This document shows positions 46,405-55,669 of a DNA stretch of 64,000 bases, one piece after another. Origin of the DNA: a bacterium HR28 (GTDB taxonomy: Bacteria > Chloroflexota > Chloroflexia > Thermomicrobiales > Thermomicrobiaceae); assembly GCA_002898255.1 (NCBI GenBank), contig BEIE01000001.1, positions 124,001-188,000 on the forward strand, written 5' to 3'. Numbering within the stretch: position 1 is the stretch's first letter; each line of letters opens with the position of its first letter. Both the position numbers and the translations under genes were made by a program. The notes beneath the pieces are model-generated. The model had not been told where the DNA came from and ran no database searches. It saw only the letters and a list, made by a program, of their open reading frames with translations.

Positions 46405-47178
46405 CCCGACGGATACCCCTTTGGAAGGGCTTCAGCTACTAAGGAAAAGGAAAGGGCAGGCGGCGTGATCACGGGCGCTCGCGGAAACGTCGTCGCAGCG
46501 TGAGAAGGGGTTGGGGAGAGGCACCTAACACATGTGCCCCAGTGCGTCGTGGCTGTCCGGCGGTGTGCGGCTCTCCTCGGGGACCGTCGCGGGGGTGTGT
46601 CCTGACACGGATGAGGCCCTGCTCGGAATTGACGCCGGTCCCTACGCTGGCACTCGACCTCCAAGTCGGCGTGTATGGCCGTCACTGCGGCGACTACGAC
46701 GGCAAGGAGGCTCCGGCATCAGTCCAGGCATCTGGGCACCGAGACCTCACATCGGTAGGAGGCGCACAAATGACCACACGGCACGGGCGACGAGTCACAC
46801 GCCGTGTTTTCCACGCATCCCGCATAGCGCTCCAGCCGTATTGAGCCCGCACCGGGACCACTCCCTGGTAGTGCCACCTCATACCCGGCTTGCTGAGCCA
46901 ATGTCTTGGCACCCGCAGTCTCCGCACCCCTCGGCGCCCCTCACGCTGCAGCTCAGCGGCTCGCTGCGGCGTCTTTTTCTACGCGGAAACGGGTTGGCCC
47001 TTCGACCCGTCCTGTGCTGCACTGGCCAAAAGCACTTTCGGGGGCACCTGACTGAGCCACGACGAGCTAGCTTTCCACGATCCTGGCGCACCACTGAGCC
47101 GCGTGGTCCTCCGCAGTCAGGTGTCACTCTGATTTGCTGTCTGCTGCGTCGTTGTTCGCGCTTATGAGGGGGTTGTCC
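46405..47178. other. Non-coding region between the LuxR-type and subtilase genes
   Basis: No supported gene in 770 bp. It must contain the promoter of the subtilase gene, but no clear -35/-10 pair stands out. Confidence 0.5.
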
Positions 47179-48405
47179 ATGCGGAAGCTGTTACGTCTCA
47201 CCATCGCGGTGGTCCTTTTGCTCGCACTCTTCCCCGCCACGTTTGTGGCGGCGCAATCAGGTGGCCAAGACCCGGGCTTGGTACCAGGACAGCTGGTGAT
47301 CGCCTTCCGCCCTGGCACGTCACTGCAGCAACAGGACGCTGTGATCAGCCGTATCGGCGGAACCGTGGTCTTCGGGATCCCTGAGATCGACGTGGCAGTC
47401 GTCAGGGTAGCCCCCGGCCAGGAGGCGTCTGCTCTGCAGCAGCTCCGGCGCGAGCGCGTGGTCCAGCACGCGGCTCAGGACGTGCGAATTGGTTCGGCCC
47501 AGGTCCCTGGTCCCAACGACCCGCTCCTGTCACAGCAATGGTATGTGGACTTTGTGCAGGCGAGGCAGGCCTGGCAAATGGTCGGTCCAGGGCGGGGTAC
47601 GATCATCGCGGTGGTGGATGACGGCATCGACGTGAGCCATCCCGACCTCCAGGGCAAGATTGTCGACTTTGTGATTGCGCCAGGCATCTCGCCGCTTGCT
47701 GCTAATCCGAGCGACGGTCGACATGGGACTCATGTGGCTGGGACGGCCGCAGCCGCCACCAACAACGGCATCGGTGTGGCTGGGATTTGCCCGACCTGCC
47801 GCATTCTGGCGATCCGCGCGTACAGCGACTTCCTCGGGCAAGGCTCCGTCAGCACTGCTGCCTGGTCCATTGTGTATGCCGCGAATCACGGTGCACGGGT
47901 CATCAATATGAGCTTCGGTTTCCAAAAGCCTGGAGATTTTCCTGACATCAAGCCCATTGGTGACCGTGCACTTGCCTATGCAGCACGTCGCGGTGTCGTG
48001 CTCGTGGCAGCTGCTGGAAACGACCGCCTTACCTACCCGCGCGGCTTTCCGCAATCGAGTCCGCTCGTCATCAGCGTAGCGGCTCTGACCCCGGCTGGGA
48101 GCAAGGCCGACTTCTCACGCTGGGGCCGCTGGGTCGCCATTGGTGCACCAGGTGTTCAGGTCCTCGCTCCGGTGCGCGGTGGCGGATATGCGCCCTTAGA
48201 CGGTACCTCCATGGCGAGCCCCATCGTTGCCGGTGTCGTGGGGCTCATGTTTGAGTCCGGCATCTGCAGCACAGCGAGCTGCGCCCAGACGCGCCTCCTT
48301 ACCTCAGCAACCACCCACCCGGGCCTCAACCGATACTGGCCGGCCGGCCGCATCGTTAATGCTTGCCGTGCCGCCACCAACGAGTGGTGGCGGTGCGCTA
48401 ACTAA
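47179..48405 (+). CDS. Secreted subtilisin-like serine protease (S8)
   Basis: A 408-aa secreted protease. The signal peptide is LLRLTIAVVLLLALFPATFVA. A propeptide of the I9 style follows (LVIAFRPGTSLQQQDAVISR, IDVAVVRVAPGQEASALQQL). The catalytic domain shows all three triad motifs: AVVDDGIDVSHPDLQGK (Asp), DGRHGTHVAGTAAA (His) and DGTSMASPIVAGVVGL (Ser), plus the oxyanion Asn in LVAAAGNDRLTYP. Two Cys pairs (GICPTCR and GICSTASC) may form disulfides. The start is ATG 47179 after GAGGGGG; an ATG five codons upstream is possible. It is monocistronic with a strong terminator, and probably nutritional or surface-processing. Confidence 0.93.
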   Translation: MRKLLRLTIAVVLLLALFPATFVAAQSGGQDPGLVPGQLVIAFRPGTSLQQQDAVISRIGGTVVFGIPEIDVAVVRVAPGQEASALQQLRRERVVQHAAQDVRIGSAQVPGPNDPLLSQQWYVDFVQARQAWQMVGPGRGTIIAVVDDGIDVSHPDLQGKIVDFVIAPGISPLAANPSDGRHGTHVAGTAAAATNNGIGVAGICPTCRILAIRAYSDFLGQGSVSTAAWSIVYAANHGARVINMSFGFQKPGDFPDIKPIGDRALAYAARRGVVLVAAAGNDRLTYPRGFPQSSPLVISVAALTPAGSKADFSRWGRWVAIGAPGVQVLAPVRGGGYAPLDGTSMASPIVAGVVGLMFESGICSTASCAQTRLLTSATTHPGLNRYWPAGRIVNACRAATNEWWRCAN

Positions 48406-48429
48406 TTTACAGACACCGCGCGCACGAAA

Positions 48430-48463
48430 GGGGATCCTGGGATCACGAAATCCGGGATCCCCC
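48430..48463 (+). terminator. Terminator of the subtilase gene
   Basis: A long stem of about 13 bp (GGGGATCCTGGGAT with ATCCGGGATCCCC, one bulge) and a short CACGAA loop, followed by the pyrimidine-rich tail CGTTCCTCCTC. Confidence 0.85.
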
Positions 48464-48475
48464 GTTCCTCCTCTC

Positions 48476-49482
48476 CTCCGTTTCACCTTGCTCTCTCACC
48501 CTCCGCCAACCTACACGCCTTCTCTCCTACCAAGCAAGACAATAGCCCTTCCCGGTTCGCTTTGCGGTGGTACCTCGCTGCGTCACCCGGCCTTTCCGGC
48601 CGACCCTCCCCTTCACAGTAAAACACGTGCCACACCCGCGGGCTCTCAGCTCGCGTACAACTTCCGCCAGCCGATTCGTTTCCTAGATCCCGCTCTTTCC
48701 CCCCAAGTTGCTCAGCGTTCAGACTGCACTGCCCAAGCCTGACGAATCTCACGCGGCGATACCCACCACACCCGCGACTACGTGCACCCATCATGCAGTC
48801 CGCTCCCGGCCAGCCACGAGTCGCTCACGGCCTCTCGTGCTGCCGTCCACTCGACCGCACGTGTGGCCACCAGGGCCTCCGCCGACGCAGGCTCAATTCC
48901 TTTGTGTACCTCCCGCGATCTATTCGATCAATCCTCCAACAGCCCTTCCGTACGACGTCGCTCAAGGACGGGCTCAATTCCTCAGTACCCCTCGGCCAAC
49001 GTTCCCACCTGAACCGAAACAAACCACGCCCCTCCGCGCGACGCGGTATCCCTCTTGTCTTCCCCTCACCGACACTTGCACCGGCTGGCAGTCAGGACCA
49101 GGGATCGCAGACTACCCGTACGACACCCCACCCCCTCACACACAAGACCGGTGCCCCCAGCCGCCTGGGCTCGTAGACCGCACCCCTGCCTAGCTATCCC
49201 GCACGCGTCCCACCACGCACACCCGACACGTCACCCAAAACGGTCAGATCACTCAAACCATCTCCCCTTCGCTCCCGCTTACCTACATGCCCTCGCTGAA
49301 GCAGCCTCCATCCCCGCGAGCGCCTGTCAGACCAACATGACCTCCTATCGCGACAGCCCCCAAACCGTTCGCTCGACTACCGGAGACCCATAGAACCCCT
49401 CATGCGCGCCAAACGACGACCTCTTGCCCAGTAGAACATCCGAAGACAACTCGAGTGGCTAAGCATCCCAACACCAATAAGC
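48476..49482. other. 1-kb pyrimidine-rich non-coding stretch
   Basis: The plus strand is strongly depleted in G. Two copies of GGCTCAATTCCT occur near 48,890 and 48,970. No gene is supported. Confidence 0.5.
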
Positions 49483-49511
49483 GGCAGGGGCCGGGTTCAC
49501 CGGCCCCTACC
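49483..49511 (-). terminator. Terminator of the 852-aa surface-protein gene
   Basis: AGGGGCCGG and CCGGCCCCT (with flanking GG/CC pairs across one mismatch) form a stem around a 5-nt loop. On the minus strand the stem is followed by CTTATTGG. Confidence 0.75.
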
Positions 49512-49535
49512 GCCTCCTCCAACCGCGGTGGGTCA

Positions 49536-52094
49536 CTACCAGGTGAAGTTCACCGGGGAACCGATCAACGGCACGTCCACGCCTGCGTCGACTTGTCCGT
49601 TGGCGTTGACGTCCCAATAGGCCTCAACCTGGAAGGTACCACCAGCTGGAGCGGGATCAGCACAGATGTAGAGTGGCACGTTGGTGTCGGCGCTGACGAA
49701 CCACGGCTGCACATTCCGGTCGGGCTGGTTGCAGACCGCGAACGAGACATCACCGCCGGTCTCGTTGACGATCCGCAGGACGAGCGGCAAGCCAGCGTTA
49801 AGCTGGTCTGGATCAACATCAATAGCGAGGACAAGGTCCTCCGTGTTGTCGCCGACGACACCAGCGTCCTGCGGCGGCTGGCCCTGGTCGACCGTCGCAG
49901 TAGCCCAGACCTTCCGCACGGTCTGGCGCGGCTCGCCAGGATCGCACTGGCTGTTGCCGTTCACGTCAGCGCAGACCAAGATCGTGTCGACGCCCGACGT
50001 ATTCGCAGCCCCACCGTCTTGGTAGGTCCAGCTCGCGACACCGTTGTTGTTGGTGTTGACGACCACGTCGTCGTCCCCAGCCGGGTTATAGGTGCCCTGA
50101 TCGTTCTCGGCCGGGTCGTCGTTGCGCGAACCGTTGAGGATCTCGAAGAGCACCGGCACGCCCGTCTGCGGCTGCCCGGCGAAGCGGACGACCGCAGTCA
50201 CCGTGTGCTGGAACCGCTCAACGTCCGTGTCTACCGTCCGAGCAGCAAGGTTCGCAGCATTCGCCGGTCGAGCCTCGAGTGTCCACTCCGGTCGCGGTAC
50301 CGCACCGTCAACCGCCTCGCGGATGAAGCAGTTGTACGTTGCCGTGCCGTCGAACTGCACCTGATAGTTCACGTTGTTCGAGACACAGGCAACCGGACCG
50401 CCCTGAGTGACCTCCAGCACCACCGAACCGCGGAACCCGAACGGCATCTCACCGTACCACGGTGCGTAGAGGATGCCACCGCCAGCGGGAGGCAGGTTGA
50501 TGACGAGGTCGTTCACCAGCGTCGGGGCAACGCGGAAACCAGCACCGTCGTAGAAGGTCACCTCGACCGTCGCCGGCGCGCCAGTGTTGGCGTTGAAGTA
50601 GGCAATACCGCTGTTGTCCTGCTGGGCCGTCAGACCGAACTGCTTCTGGAAGAGCGCGACAGACAGCAGCCCGTTCTGCGCACCCTCGCCAGGCCGCGCC
50701 GCGCGCGTGCCCTGCTGCGCCAGGTAGCTCGTGGCCTGCCCGACGTCCTGGTCAATTCCGGTGTACTTGACCGAGTCCACTGCGGCCGCCAGGTTGAGGC
50801 CACTCAGTGAGCGGATGACGGCCTGGCTCAGCCCCTGCGTGCCCAAGTCGGTGCGCTCGGGCAGATACAGCCACTCCATCGCCCGTGGCGGGATGGTCAG
50901 GCTCTCGCTGTGCACCAGCGTGCCGTCGCGGTTGTAGAACTGGACCTGCACGTTGTTATTGAAGTCAGGGTCGAGGTTGACGATGCTGATGCCAGTGTTC
51001 CACCCGTTGTAGTTCTGGTACACGAGCGGCGCGTAGACCTCGCTCCAGTTCCCGAAGGTCGGCTGGGCCACGTTGGTCACGGCCATGTTAACTGGATCGC
51101 CCCAAGGCTGAGCTGCCTTCAGGCGGTCGACCGATGCCGCAACCCCGCAGTCGGCCGTAATGAAGGCTGTCCCGATCCAGTCAGCTGGCCAACCATAGTC
51201 CTGGACCAGGTCGATATGCCAGGTCTCACCAGCCGCCAGCAGCTCGGAGAAGTGGCCCTCACTCGGCCCGCTGGCACCCGGCGCACCAGCCCGCGTCGGC
51301 GTCTGGTAGAGGTCGACGTTGACCGAGCAGTTGCCGCCGCCGAAGTTGGTGATGTGCATCACCGAGTTCCAGCCGTTGTTCGTCTGGATGATCGGGAAGA
51401 CCCAGCTTCGCGGCCAGGTCCAGACATCCTCGACCGGAAGCGAGGTATAACCGGTCACTGACTCGTGACCCGTACCGGTCCAGGCCGCCGAAATCAGCGC
51501 CTGCGGGGCCGCCATCTTCACAACGCCACCAAGCAGCCCATCACAGGCCACATTGACCGTGTAGTCCGTGCCGGCTGCGGGCGCGCTGCCAATCCAGGTG
51601 ATATCGAGGCGGGAACCCGTCTGGCTCCAGATGTAGTCGACACCCTGGACGAATACAGTCGCCCCCTGGCTGATAGAGACACTTTGCACCACGCAGCGAC
51701 CGACCGACACCGAGTCGATGTCAGTGTCCCCACGGGTCACGGTCAGCGGCCCGACGGCTGCGTCGACGAAGACGCCCGCACCGCTCCCGTTACCGAAGAG
51801 GTCGGCCGAGGACCAGGACTTGGACGCCCACGGCTCAAAGGTCACCGACGTGAGCTTCGTCCCGTCCGCCTTGTAAATGTTCGCCCGAACAGGAAACTCG
51901 GTAAAGTTCTGGATCGTCACCGAACTGTACCAGGGACCCATCCCGGCGTACTCTTCGCCGTTGGGTACCCACGGGAAGTAAATCGTGCCGCTCGGCACTT
52001 CCTGCGCTGCCCCGGCCGGCGCAATGGTCAGCCCGGCAAAGGCGCTGACCGCCATTGCGACGGCCAAAAGCAGATGTACCAACCGCTTACCCAT
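49536..52094 (-). CDS. Large secreted surface protein, S-layer-like candidate
   Basis: An 852-aa exported protein with signal peptide (LVHLLLAVAMAVSAFAGLTIA). The N-terminal two thirds contain several related beta units around Gly-Trp-Asn motifs: WYSSVTIQNFTEFPVRANIY, NNGWNSVMHITNFGGGNC, NYNGWNTGISIVNLDPDF, each followed by 'Y..DGT' and a Trp-rich strand. Residues about 620-720 form an Ig-like domain (VPVLFEILNGSR, GVASWTYQDGGAANTSGVD, VCADVNGNSQCDPGEP), and the end repeats YWDVNANGQVDAG. No catalytic motif or wall anchor is present. ATG 52094 is preferred, with GAGGAGGG 8 nt upstream. Size, beta repeats and isolated strong-looking transcription unit suggest an abundant surface-layer or adhesive protein. 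Confidence 0.82.
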   Translation of the reverse strand: MGKRLVHLLLAVAMAVSAFAGLTIAPAGAAQEVPSGTIYFPWVPNGEEYAGMGPWYSSVTIQNFTEFPVRANIYKADGTKLTSVTFEPWASKSWSSADLFGNGSGAGVFVDAAVGPLTVTRGDTDIDSVSVGRCVVQSVSISQGATVFVQGVDYIWSQTGSRLDITWIGSAPAAGTDYTVNVACDGLLGGVVKMAAPQALISAAWTGTGHESVTGYTSLPVEDVWTWPRSWVFPIIQTNNGWNSVMHITNFGGGNCSVNVDLYQTPTRAGAPGASGPSEGHFSELLAAGETWHIDLVQDYGWPADWIGTAFITADCGVAASVDRLKAAQPWGDPVNMAVTNVAQPTFGNWSEVYAPLVYQNYNGWNTGISIVNLDPDFNNNVQVQFYNRDGTLVHSESLTIPPRAMEWLYLPERTDLGTQGLSQAVIRSLSGLNLAAAVDSVKYTGIDQDVGQATSYLAQQGTRAARPGEGAQNGLLSVALFQKQFGLTAQQDNSGIAYFNANTGAPATVEVTFYDGAGFRVAPTLVNDLVINLPPAGGGILYAPWYGEMPFGFRGSVVLEVTQGGPVACVSNNVNYQVQFDGTATYNCFIREAVDGAVPRPEWTLEARPANAANLAARTVDTDVERFQHTVTAVVRFAGQPQTGVPVLFEILNGSRNDDPAENDQGTYNPAGDDDVVVNTNNNGVASWTYQDGGAANTSGVDTILVCADVNGNSQCDPGEPRQTVRKVWATATVDQGQPPQDAGVVGDNTEDLVLAIDVDPDQLNAGLPLVLRIVNETGGDVSFAVCNQPDRNVQPWFVSADTNVPLYICADPAPAGGTFQVEAYWDVNANGQVDAGVDVPLIGSPVNFTW

Positions 52095-52150
52095 ACGAGT
52101 CTTCCCTCCTCGCGTCATCGGCGTTCAGACACGTCGACGACACCGCAACA

Positions 52151-52171
52151 CGCGCAAGACCACCTTGCGCG
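52151..52171 (-). promoter_or_regulatory. Hairpin in the 5' leader of the surface-protein gene
   Basis: CGCGCAAG (52151-52158) pairs with CTTGCGCG (52164-52171) around a 5-nt loop, about 57 nt upstream of the start codon at 52094. It may stabilise the mRNA, as leaders of abundant surface proteins often do. Confidence 0.5.
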
Positions 52172-52559
52172 CTGCCGCTGTTTTGCCCCTCCGGGCGCAG
52201 GCGCGGCTCCCTGCTTCTCTACGTGCCGCTTCACGCGGACTCCTTCCCTATCCCCTGGCGCTTCACCTCCTTTCCCCAATCCGTTCCCGTCCCTTGACGC
52301 GCTTCGTTTCAGCGTCCCCCATCATCAACGGAACCCAGCGGGTGCGCCCGCCCGCTCGGCTCCAGGCGCAGTCTACCAGCGTCTTCGCCGGGTGTCTAGC
52401 CCCGACTTTCGCGGAGGCACCCAGTGGGCCAGCCCCCGTTCGACTGCACCCACTATCTCTAACGCGCAAGGGTGCCCAACGGTTGCGCAGCAGTCACCGT
52501 CCCGCCCTCTCCCGTCTGCTCCCCTCACCCCAACTCCGCTCCCCGCGGCTCCCCTCACC

Positions 52560-52870
52560 CTAACCCCTCTCCAGTAGACTCCCCTCACCCCGAACCCCTC
52601 TCCCGCCTTTGTTTCCCTCACCCCCCAACCCCCTCTCCCGCTCGTTGCGGGAGAGGGGGCGAAGGGGGGTGAGGGCGGCAACTGCGGGAGAGACGGCAAG
52701 CGGAGTGAGGGTGGTACCTGCGGGAGATGGAGCAACAGGGTGAGGGTCGTCACCGCAGCAGAGGGCGCCAGGGCGTCAGGGTGGCAGTCGCGGGCGAGGG
52801 CGCCAGGGGGTGAGCGTTACCCCCTCTCCCACACGTGGTGGGAGAGGGGGCACGGGGGTGAGGGTGGTCA
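52560..52870. repeat. Palindromic type A repeats upstream of the surface-protein gene
   Basis: A long unit at about 52616-52674 (loop TCGTT), a short unit at 52819-52863 (loop ACACG-type) and G-rich half-arms between them. This is the rightmost cluster in the window; none is seen from 53 to 64 kb. Confidence 0.85.
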
Positions 52871-53185
52871 CTGCCGGAGAGGGGGGGGGGGTGAGGGTGG
52901 TCACCTGCGAGAGAGGGAGCCAGGGGGATGCAACCGGTGACGTGCGCAGCTGGGGCGCAGGCCGGTACGCCCACGAAGGTATGGGTCGTGGAGTCGACGC
53001 TGGGCATGGGGCCACCTCCTCCTGGGGCGGTGTGGGGCTGGAGGGGCTGCGTCCGCGTCTCACAGTGACCGCCGGCGCCGGTGGCGAAACGCTGGATTGG
53101 GGCGCCGCCGGGTGACGACGAAGCTGGCCGCACGGCGGGGCCGAGCTCCGCCCAGCACCCGTCAAAACGTCGACCTTCCGTACTG

Positions 53186-53212
53186 TTGACTTTGGTCTTT
53201 TTTTGCTATGCT
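53186..53212 (+). promoter_or_regulatory. Promoter of the 53-55 kb membrane-protein operon
   Basis: TTGACT (53186-53191) and TATGCT (53207-53212) with an extended TGC before the -10. The spacer is only 15 bp, partly compensated by the extended -10; a T7 run lies in it. Confidence 0.5.
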
Positions 53213-53252
53213 GCTTAGTAGGTAACAGCCGTCCCAAGAAAGGAGGTAACTC

Positions 53253-53273
53253 ATGGAAGGGGGTGGCTCATGA
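53253..53273 (+). CDS. Six-codon leader ORF overlapping the next start
   Basis: A strong AAAGGAGGT is followed by ATG GAA GGG GGT GGC TCA TGA, encoding MEGGGS. Its stop overlaps the start of the 289-aa gene (ATGA), and its codons contain the GGGGGTGG that serves that gene as ribosome site. It may couple translation; it may equally be fortuitous. Confidence 0.4.
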   Translation: MEGGGS

Positions 53274-54139
53274 ATCGGCAGCCGCCACGCGTCACTGTCC
53301 CTCTTCTCGTCGCTGCCCTGCTCGCTGGCGCCTTTGCGGCCGGGGTGTGGGCCGGACTCAGCCAGCACAGCGTGCTCGCTGAGGTTCCCATCCAGGCAGC
53401 ACCCGAGGTCCCAGGTGCTGTTCAGCAGAGAGCGATCGAGACAGCCCGTTTTCACCCCCGCATTGCCACGGTGTTGAGACAGGTCAGTGAGGAACAGATC
53501 CGCGGCATCGTTGTCGGTGTCGCAAACCAACCCGGCACACTGACGACGCAGCTCGACGGCATCTACGTGCAGTTCGACTTCACCACTCCCCAACGGGTCC
53601 GTGCGCAGTGGCTTGACCGAGCGGGCCGTAGCTACACCGCAACATTCCGCAACGTTGGGGGCATCTGGGCGGCTTTTCGCCTGCCCGACTACGAGCTCCG
53701 CTGGTTCGAGCCGACGCCGTTCCCGGCCTATGAGCCTGAGGATCCGACCGAACTCCCAGACTATGTCCACGAGCCGGAGCGCGCACGGGTCGTCTCCATT
53801 GTTCAGGAGAGCACATGGCTCGAGGAACTGCTCGCGGGTCAGGAGTACCGCATAACGGGCATCTGGTGGTGGCGACCAGGCAAGGCTGCGCTCGTCGACC
53901 TCACACTCTCCCGTCCTGTCGTGGCCCCACTCGATTCACCGGTTGTCGAGCCGTGGGGAACCGGTGAAGCACCGTGGCCACCATCTGTCACGACGTTCCG
54001 CGGATGGCTGCAGGCCACGGACCCGAGTGAACTCGCCCGGATCGAAGCGGAAGGAGGCATCACCTTCGAGAGCGGGCTCACGCTGCTGGTCGACCTGGAA
54101 CGGGAGGACGCATACCTGTTCACCGGTTCCGGAGTGTGA
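53270..54139 (+). CDS. Membrane-anchored protein of unknown function
   Basis: A 289-aa protein with an N-terminal membrane anchor (VPLLVAALLAGAFAAGVWAGL) and a soluble outward domain rich in Trp, Pro and acidic residues. The region GTLTTQLDGIYVQFDFTTPQ and ADELRWFEPTPFP-like segments (YELRWFEPTPFPAYEPEDPT) are distinctive but unknown to me. There is no catalytic signature. It heads a small operon with a 58-aa exported peptide and two multi-TM proteins, suggesting an envelope complex. Confidence 0.75.
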   Translation: MNRQPPRVTVPLLVAALLAGAFAAGVWAGLSQHSVLAEVPIQAAPEVPGAVQQRAIETARFHPRIATVLRQVSEEQIRGIVVGVANQPGTLTTQLDGIYVQFDFTTPQRVRAQWLDRAGRSYTATFRNVGGIWAAFRLPDYELRWFEPTPFPAYEPEDPTELPDYVHEPERARVVSIVQESTWLEELLAGQEYRITGIWWWRPGKAALVDLTLSRPVVAPLDSPVVEPWGTGEAPWPPSVTTFRGWLQATDPSELARIEAEGGITFESGLTLLVDLEREDAYLFTGSGV

Positions 54140-54151
54140 GGGCAGGAAGCC

Positions 54152-54328
54152 ATGTTCCGTCGGCCAGTGATTCTTTTTGAGGCAGTCGTCATCTGCTTCA
54201 CGCTCGGCCTGGCGACCGCACCGGCAGGTTCCACGACCACCTTTACGACGATCAGTGTCGGAGGAGACCGGTTCTACAACTGGGACAACCTCTCGGCATC
54301 ATGCGCCTGTTCGACCGATGTGGGCTGA
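54152..54328 (+). CDS. 58-aa exported small protein
   Basis: ATG 54152 lies 12 nt after the preceding stop, with GGCAGGAAG upstream. The product starts MFRRPVILFEAVVICFTLGL and continues ATAPAGSTTTFTTISVGG, then DRFYNWDNLSASCACSTDVG. The first 25 residues form a signal peptide, and the mature part would be about 35 residues with two cysteines in CAC. Its small size, secretion and operon position suggest a structural or signalling peptide; no family is recognised. Confidence 0.6.
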   Translation: MFRRPVILFEAVVICFTLGLATAPAGSTTTFTTISVGGDRFYNWDNLSASCACSTDVG

Positions 54329-54386
54329 CCAGTGACCGGGATCTTCCGGGAAAATGCCTCGGTCAATAGAGCAAGAGGAGGAACCT

Positions 54387-54914
54387 ATGCAGTCATTCTC
54401 ATGGGGTACGCGCCTTCTCACACTGCTCGTCGCAGCCTGGGCCGCATGGCTGTGGGGCTGGGCCCTCGGTCTGACTGTTACCTGGCTCCGCGGGTATCGC
54501 GGTGATACCGACCTGCGGCTCATCGCCCTTTGGTTCGCTGTGCTCGGGATCGTGCCCTTCCTCACCGCACTCGAACTGTGGCGCGGCAGCCGGGCAAGAG
54601 GGCTCTGGGTCGGCATTGGGGTGCTCGGTCTGCTCGGCTTCGCGAGTCTTCACCTCACCTGGCTCGTCGTCGCTCTCCTGAGCGCTTTCCGCACCGGCAC
54701 CTGGGATGGAGTCTTCACAACGCTCCTTAACTGGGAGTGGGTACGCGAATTTTTCATTCGGCCGCAGAGCTGGCGCGACTGGCTCGGCTGGCTGGCCTGG
54801 GGGATCTGGAGCCAGCTCCTGTTCGCACTCCATGCTTTCCTCCGTGCGGCCTGGGGAGTGGGCAGAAGGACACCCACACAACCGGACTCACTCCTCTCAG
54901 CGAGTGAACTGTGA
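54387..54914 (+). CDS. Four-TM membrane protein of unknown function
   Basis: A 175-aa integral membrane protein starting MQSFSWGTRLLTLLVAAWAA. Hydrophobic segments are LLTLLVAAWAAWLWGWALGL, LIALWFAVLGIVPFLTALEL, WVGIGVLGLLGFASLHLTWL and WLGWLAWGIWSQLLFALHAF. ATG 54387 follows GAGGAGGAAC. It is unusually Trp-rich (about 10%). It is probably co-transcribed with the flanking genes, although a 58-nt gap precedes it. Function unknown. Confidence 0.78.
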   Translation: MQSFSWGTRLLTLLVAAWAAWLWGWALGLTVTWLRGYRGDTDLRLIALWFAVLGIVPFLTALELWRGSRARGLWVGIGVLGLLGFASLHLTWLVVALLSAFRTGTWDGVFTTLLNWEWVREFFIRPQSWRDWLGWLAWGIWSQLLFALHAFLRAAWGVGRRTPTQPDSLLSASEL

Positions 54915-54929
54915 GCGAGGTTCACTGCG

Positions 54930-55346
54930 GTGGCCCTGAGGCTGACACAGCGTCTCACAGCCCTCATCACCCTCGGCTGGGCCTGCTGGCTCGCCGAGTG
55001 GTGCGGCTGGCTCCTCGCAGCACCATCCTGGATGCGTCCTGCCGGTGCATGGCCCGGTTGGCTCATTGCCCTTGTCTCTGGGCTCCTCGCCCTCCTGGCC
55101 GCAGCAACTGCCGCCCTCCTGTGGCAAGGCACACCCTTGGTTGTGCTCCGCATGACCGCCGTAGCACTCGCAGCCCTGGGAGTCAGTGCTCCTCTCTCCC
55201 TCTGGCTCTGGCGCTTCGTTTGGAGCAGCCACCTCCTGTGGCTTGGCCCGCTCCCAGCCACCGGCCTCCCACCAGGGACGACGGAGCTGGCCCTCGTCTT
55301 TGGGGCTCTGGCGCTCCTCCTCGCGCACCGCGTGACGGGCCGCTGA
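54930..55346 (+). CDS. Multi-TM membrane protein of unknown function
   Basis: A 138-aa protein, GTG start 15 nt after the preceding stop. It has four hydrophobic segments (ALITLGWACWLAEWCGWLLA, WLIALVSGLLALLAAATAAL, VLRMTAVALAALGVSAPLSL, ELALVFGALALLLAHRV). It is similar in size and topology to the preceding gene, so the two may form a hetero-oligomeric membrane complex. No known family. Confidence 0.72.
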   Translation: MALRLTQRLTALITLGWACWLAEWCGWLLAAPSWMRPAGAWPGWLIALVSGLLALLAAATAALLWQGTPLVVLRMTAVALAALGVSAPLSLWLWRFVWSSHLLWLGPLPATGLPPGTTELALVFGALALLLAHRVTGR

Positions 55347-55669
55347 CCAGTGCCGTCGCTGGGCGCAGTCCCATCGCCTCTCCAGGAGTCCGGCCCCTCG
55401 CGCACCGGGCCGCACTCACCCTGCCCCCGGTGGCTCGAGTGACGAGCTCCTCCCCTGCGCTCGTCTCATCGACCGAGCGATGTTCCTGCCACGAGATCAC
55501 GCCGAGCGGCGCTCCTCGCCCTTCGAGGCCGGTGACACACCCAGGCGTCGTCGCCATGGGCAAGTCACCGGCGCCCCGCGAGGCCGTGCCGCCCGGCGCG
55601 ACAGGCCATTGCCACGTCCCGCTCCGCCGCGGGCTCATTTTCTGGACTGACGGCGTGTCTGGTGCGCTC
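55347..55669. other. Convergent intergenic region
   Basis: 320 bp between the convergent membrane operon and mutase gene. No supported gene and no confident terminator hairpin. Confidence 0.5.

Noticed and set aside
49455-50810. 451-codon plus-strand frame
   Set aside because: Antisense to the 852-aa surface protein; no plausible start or domain.
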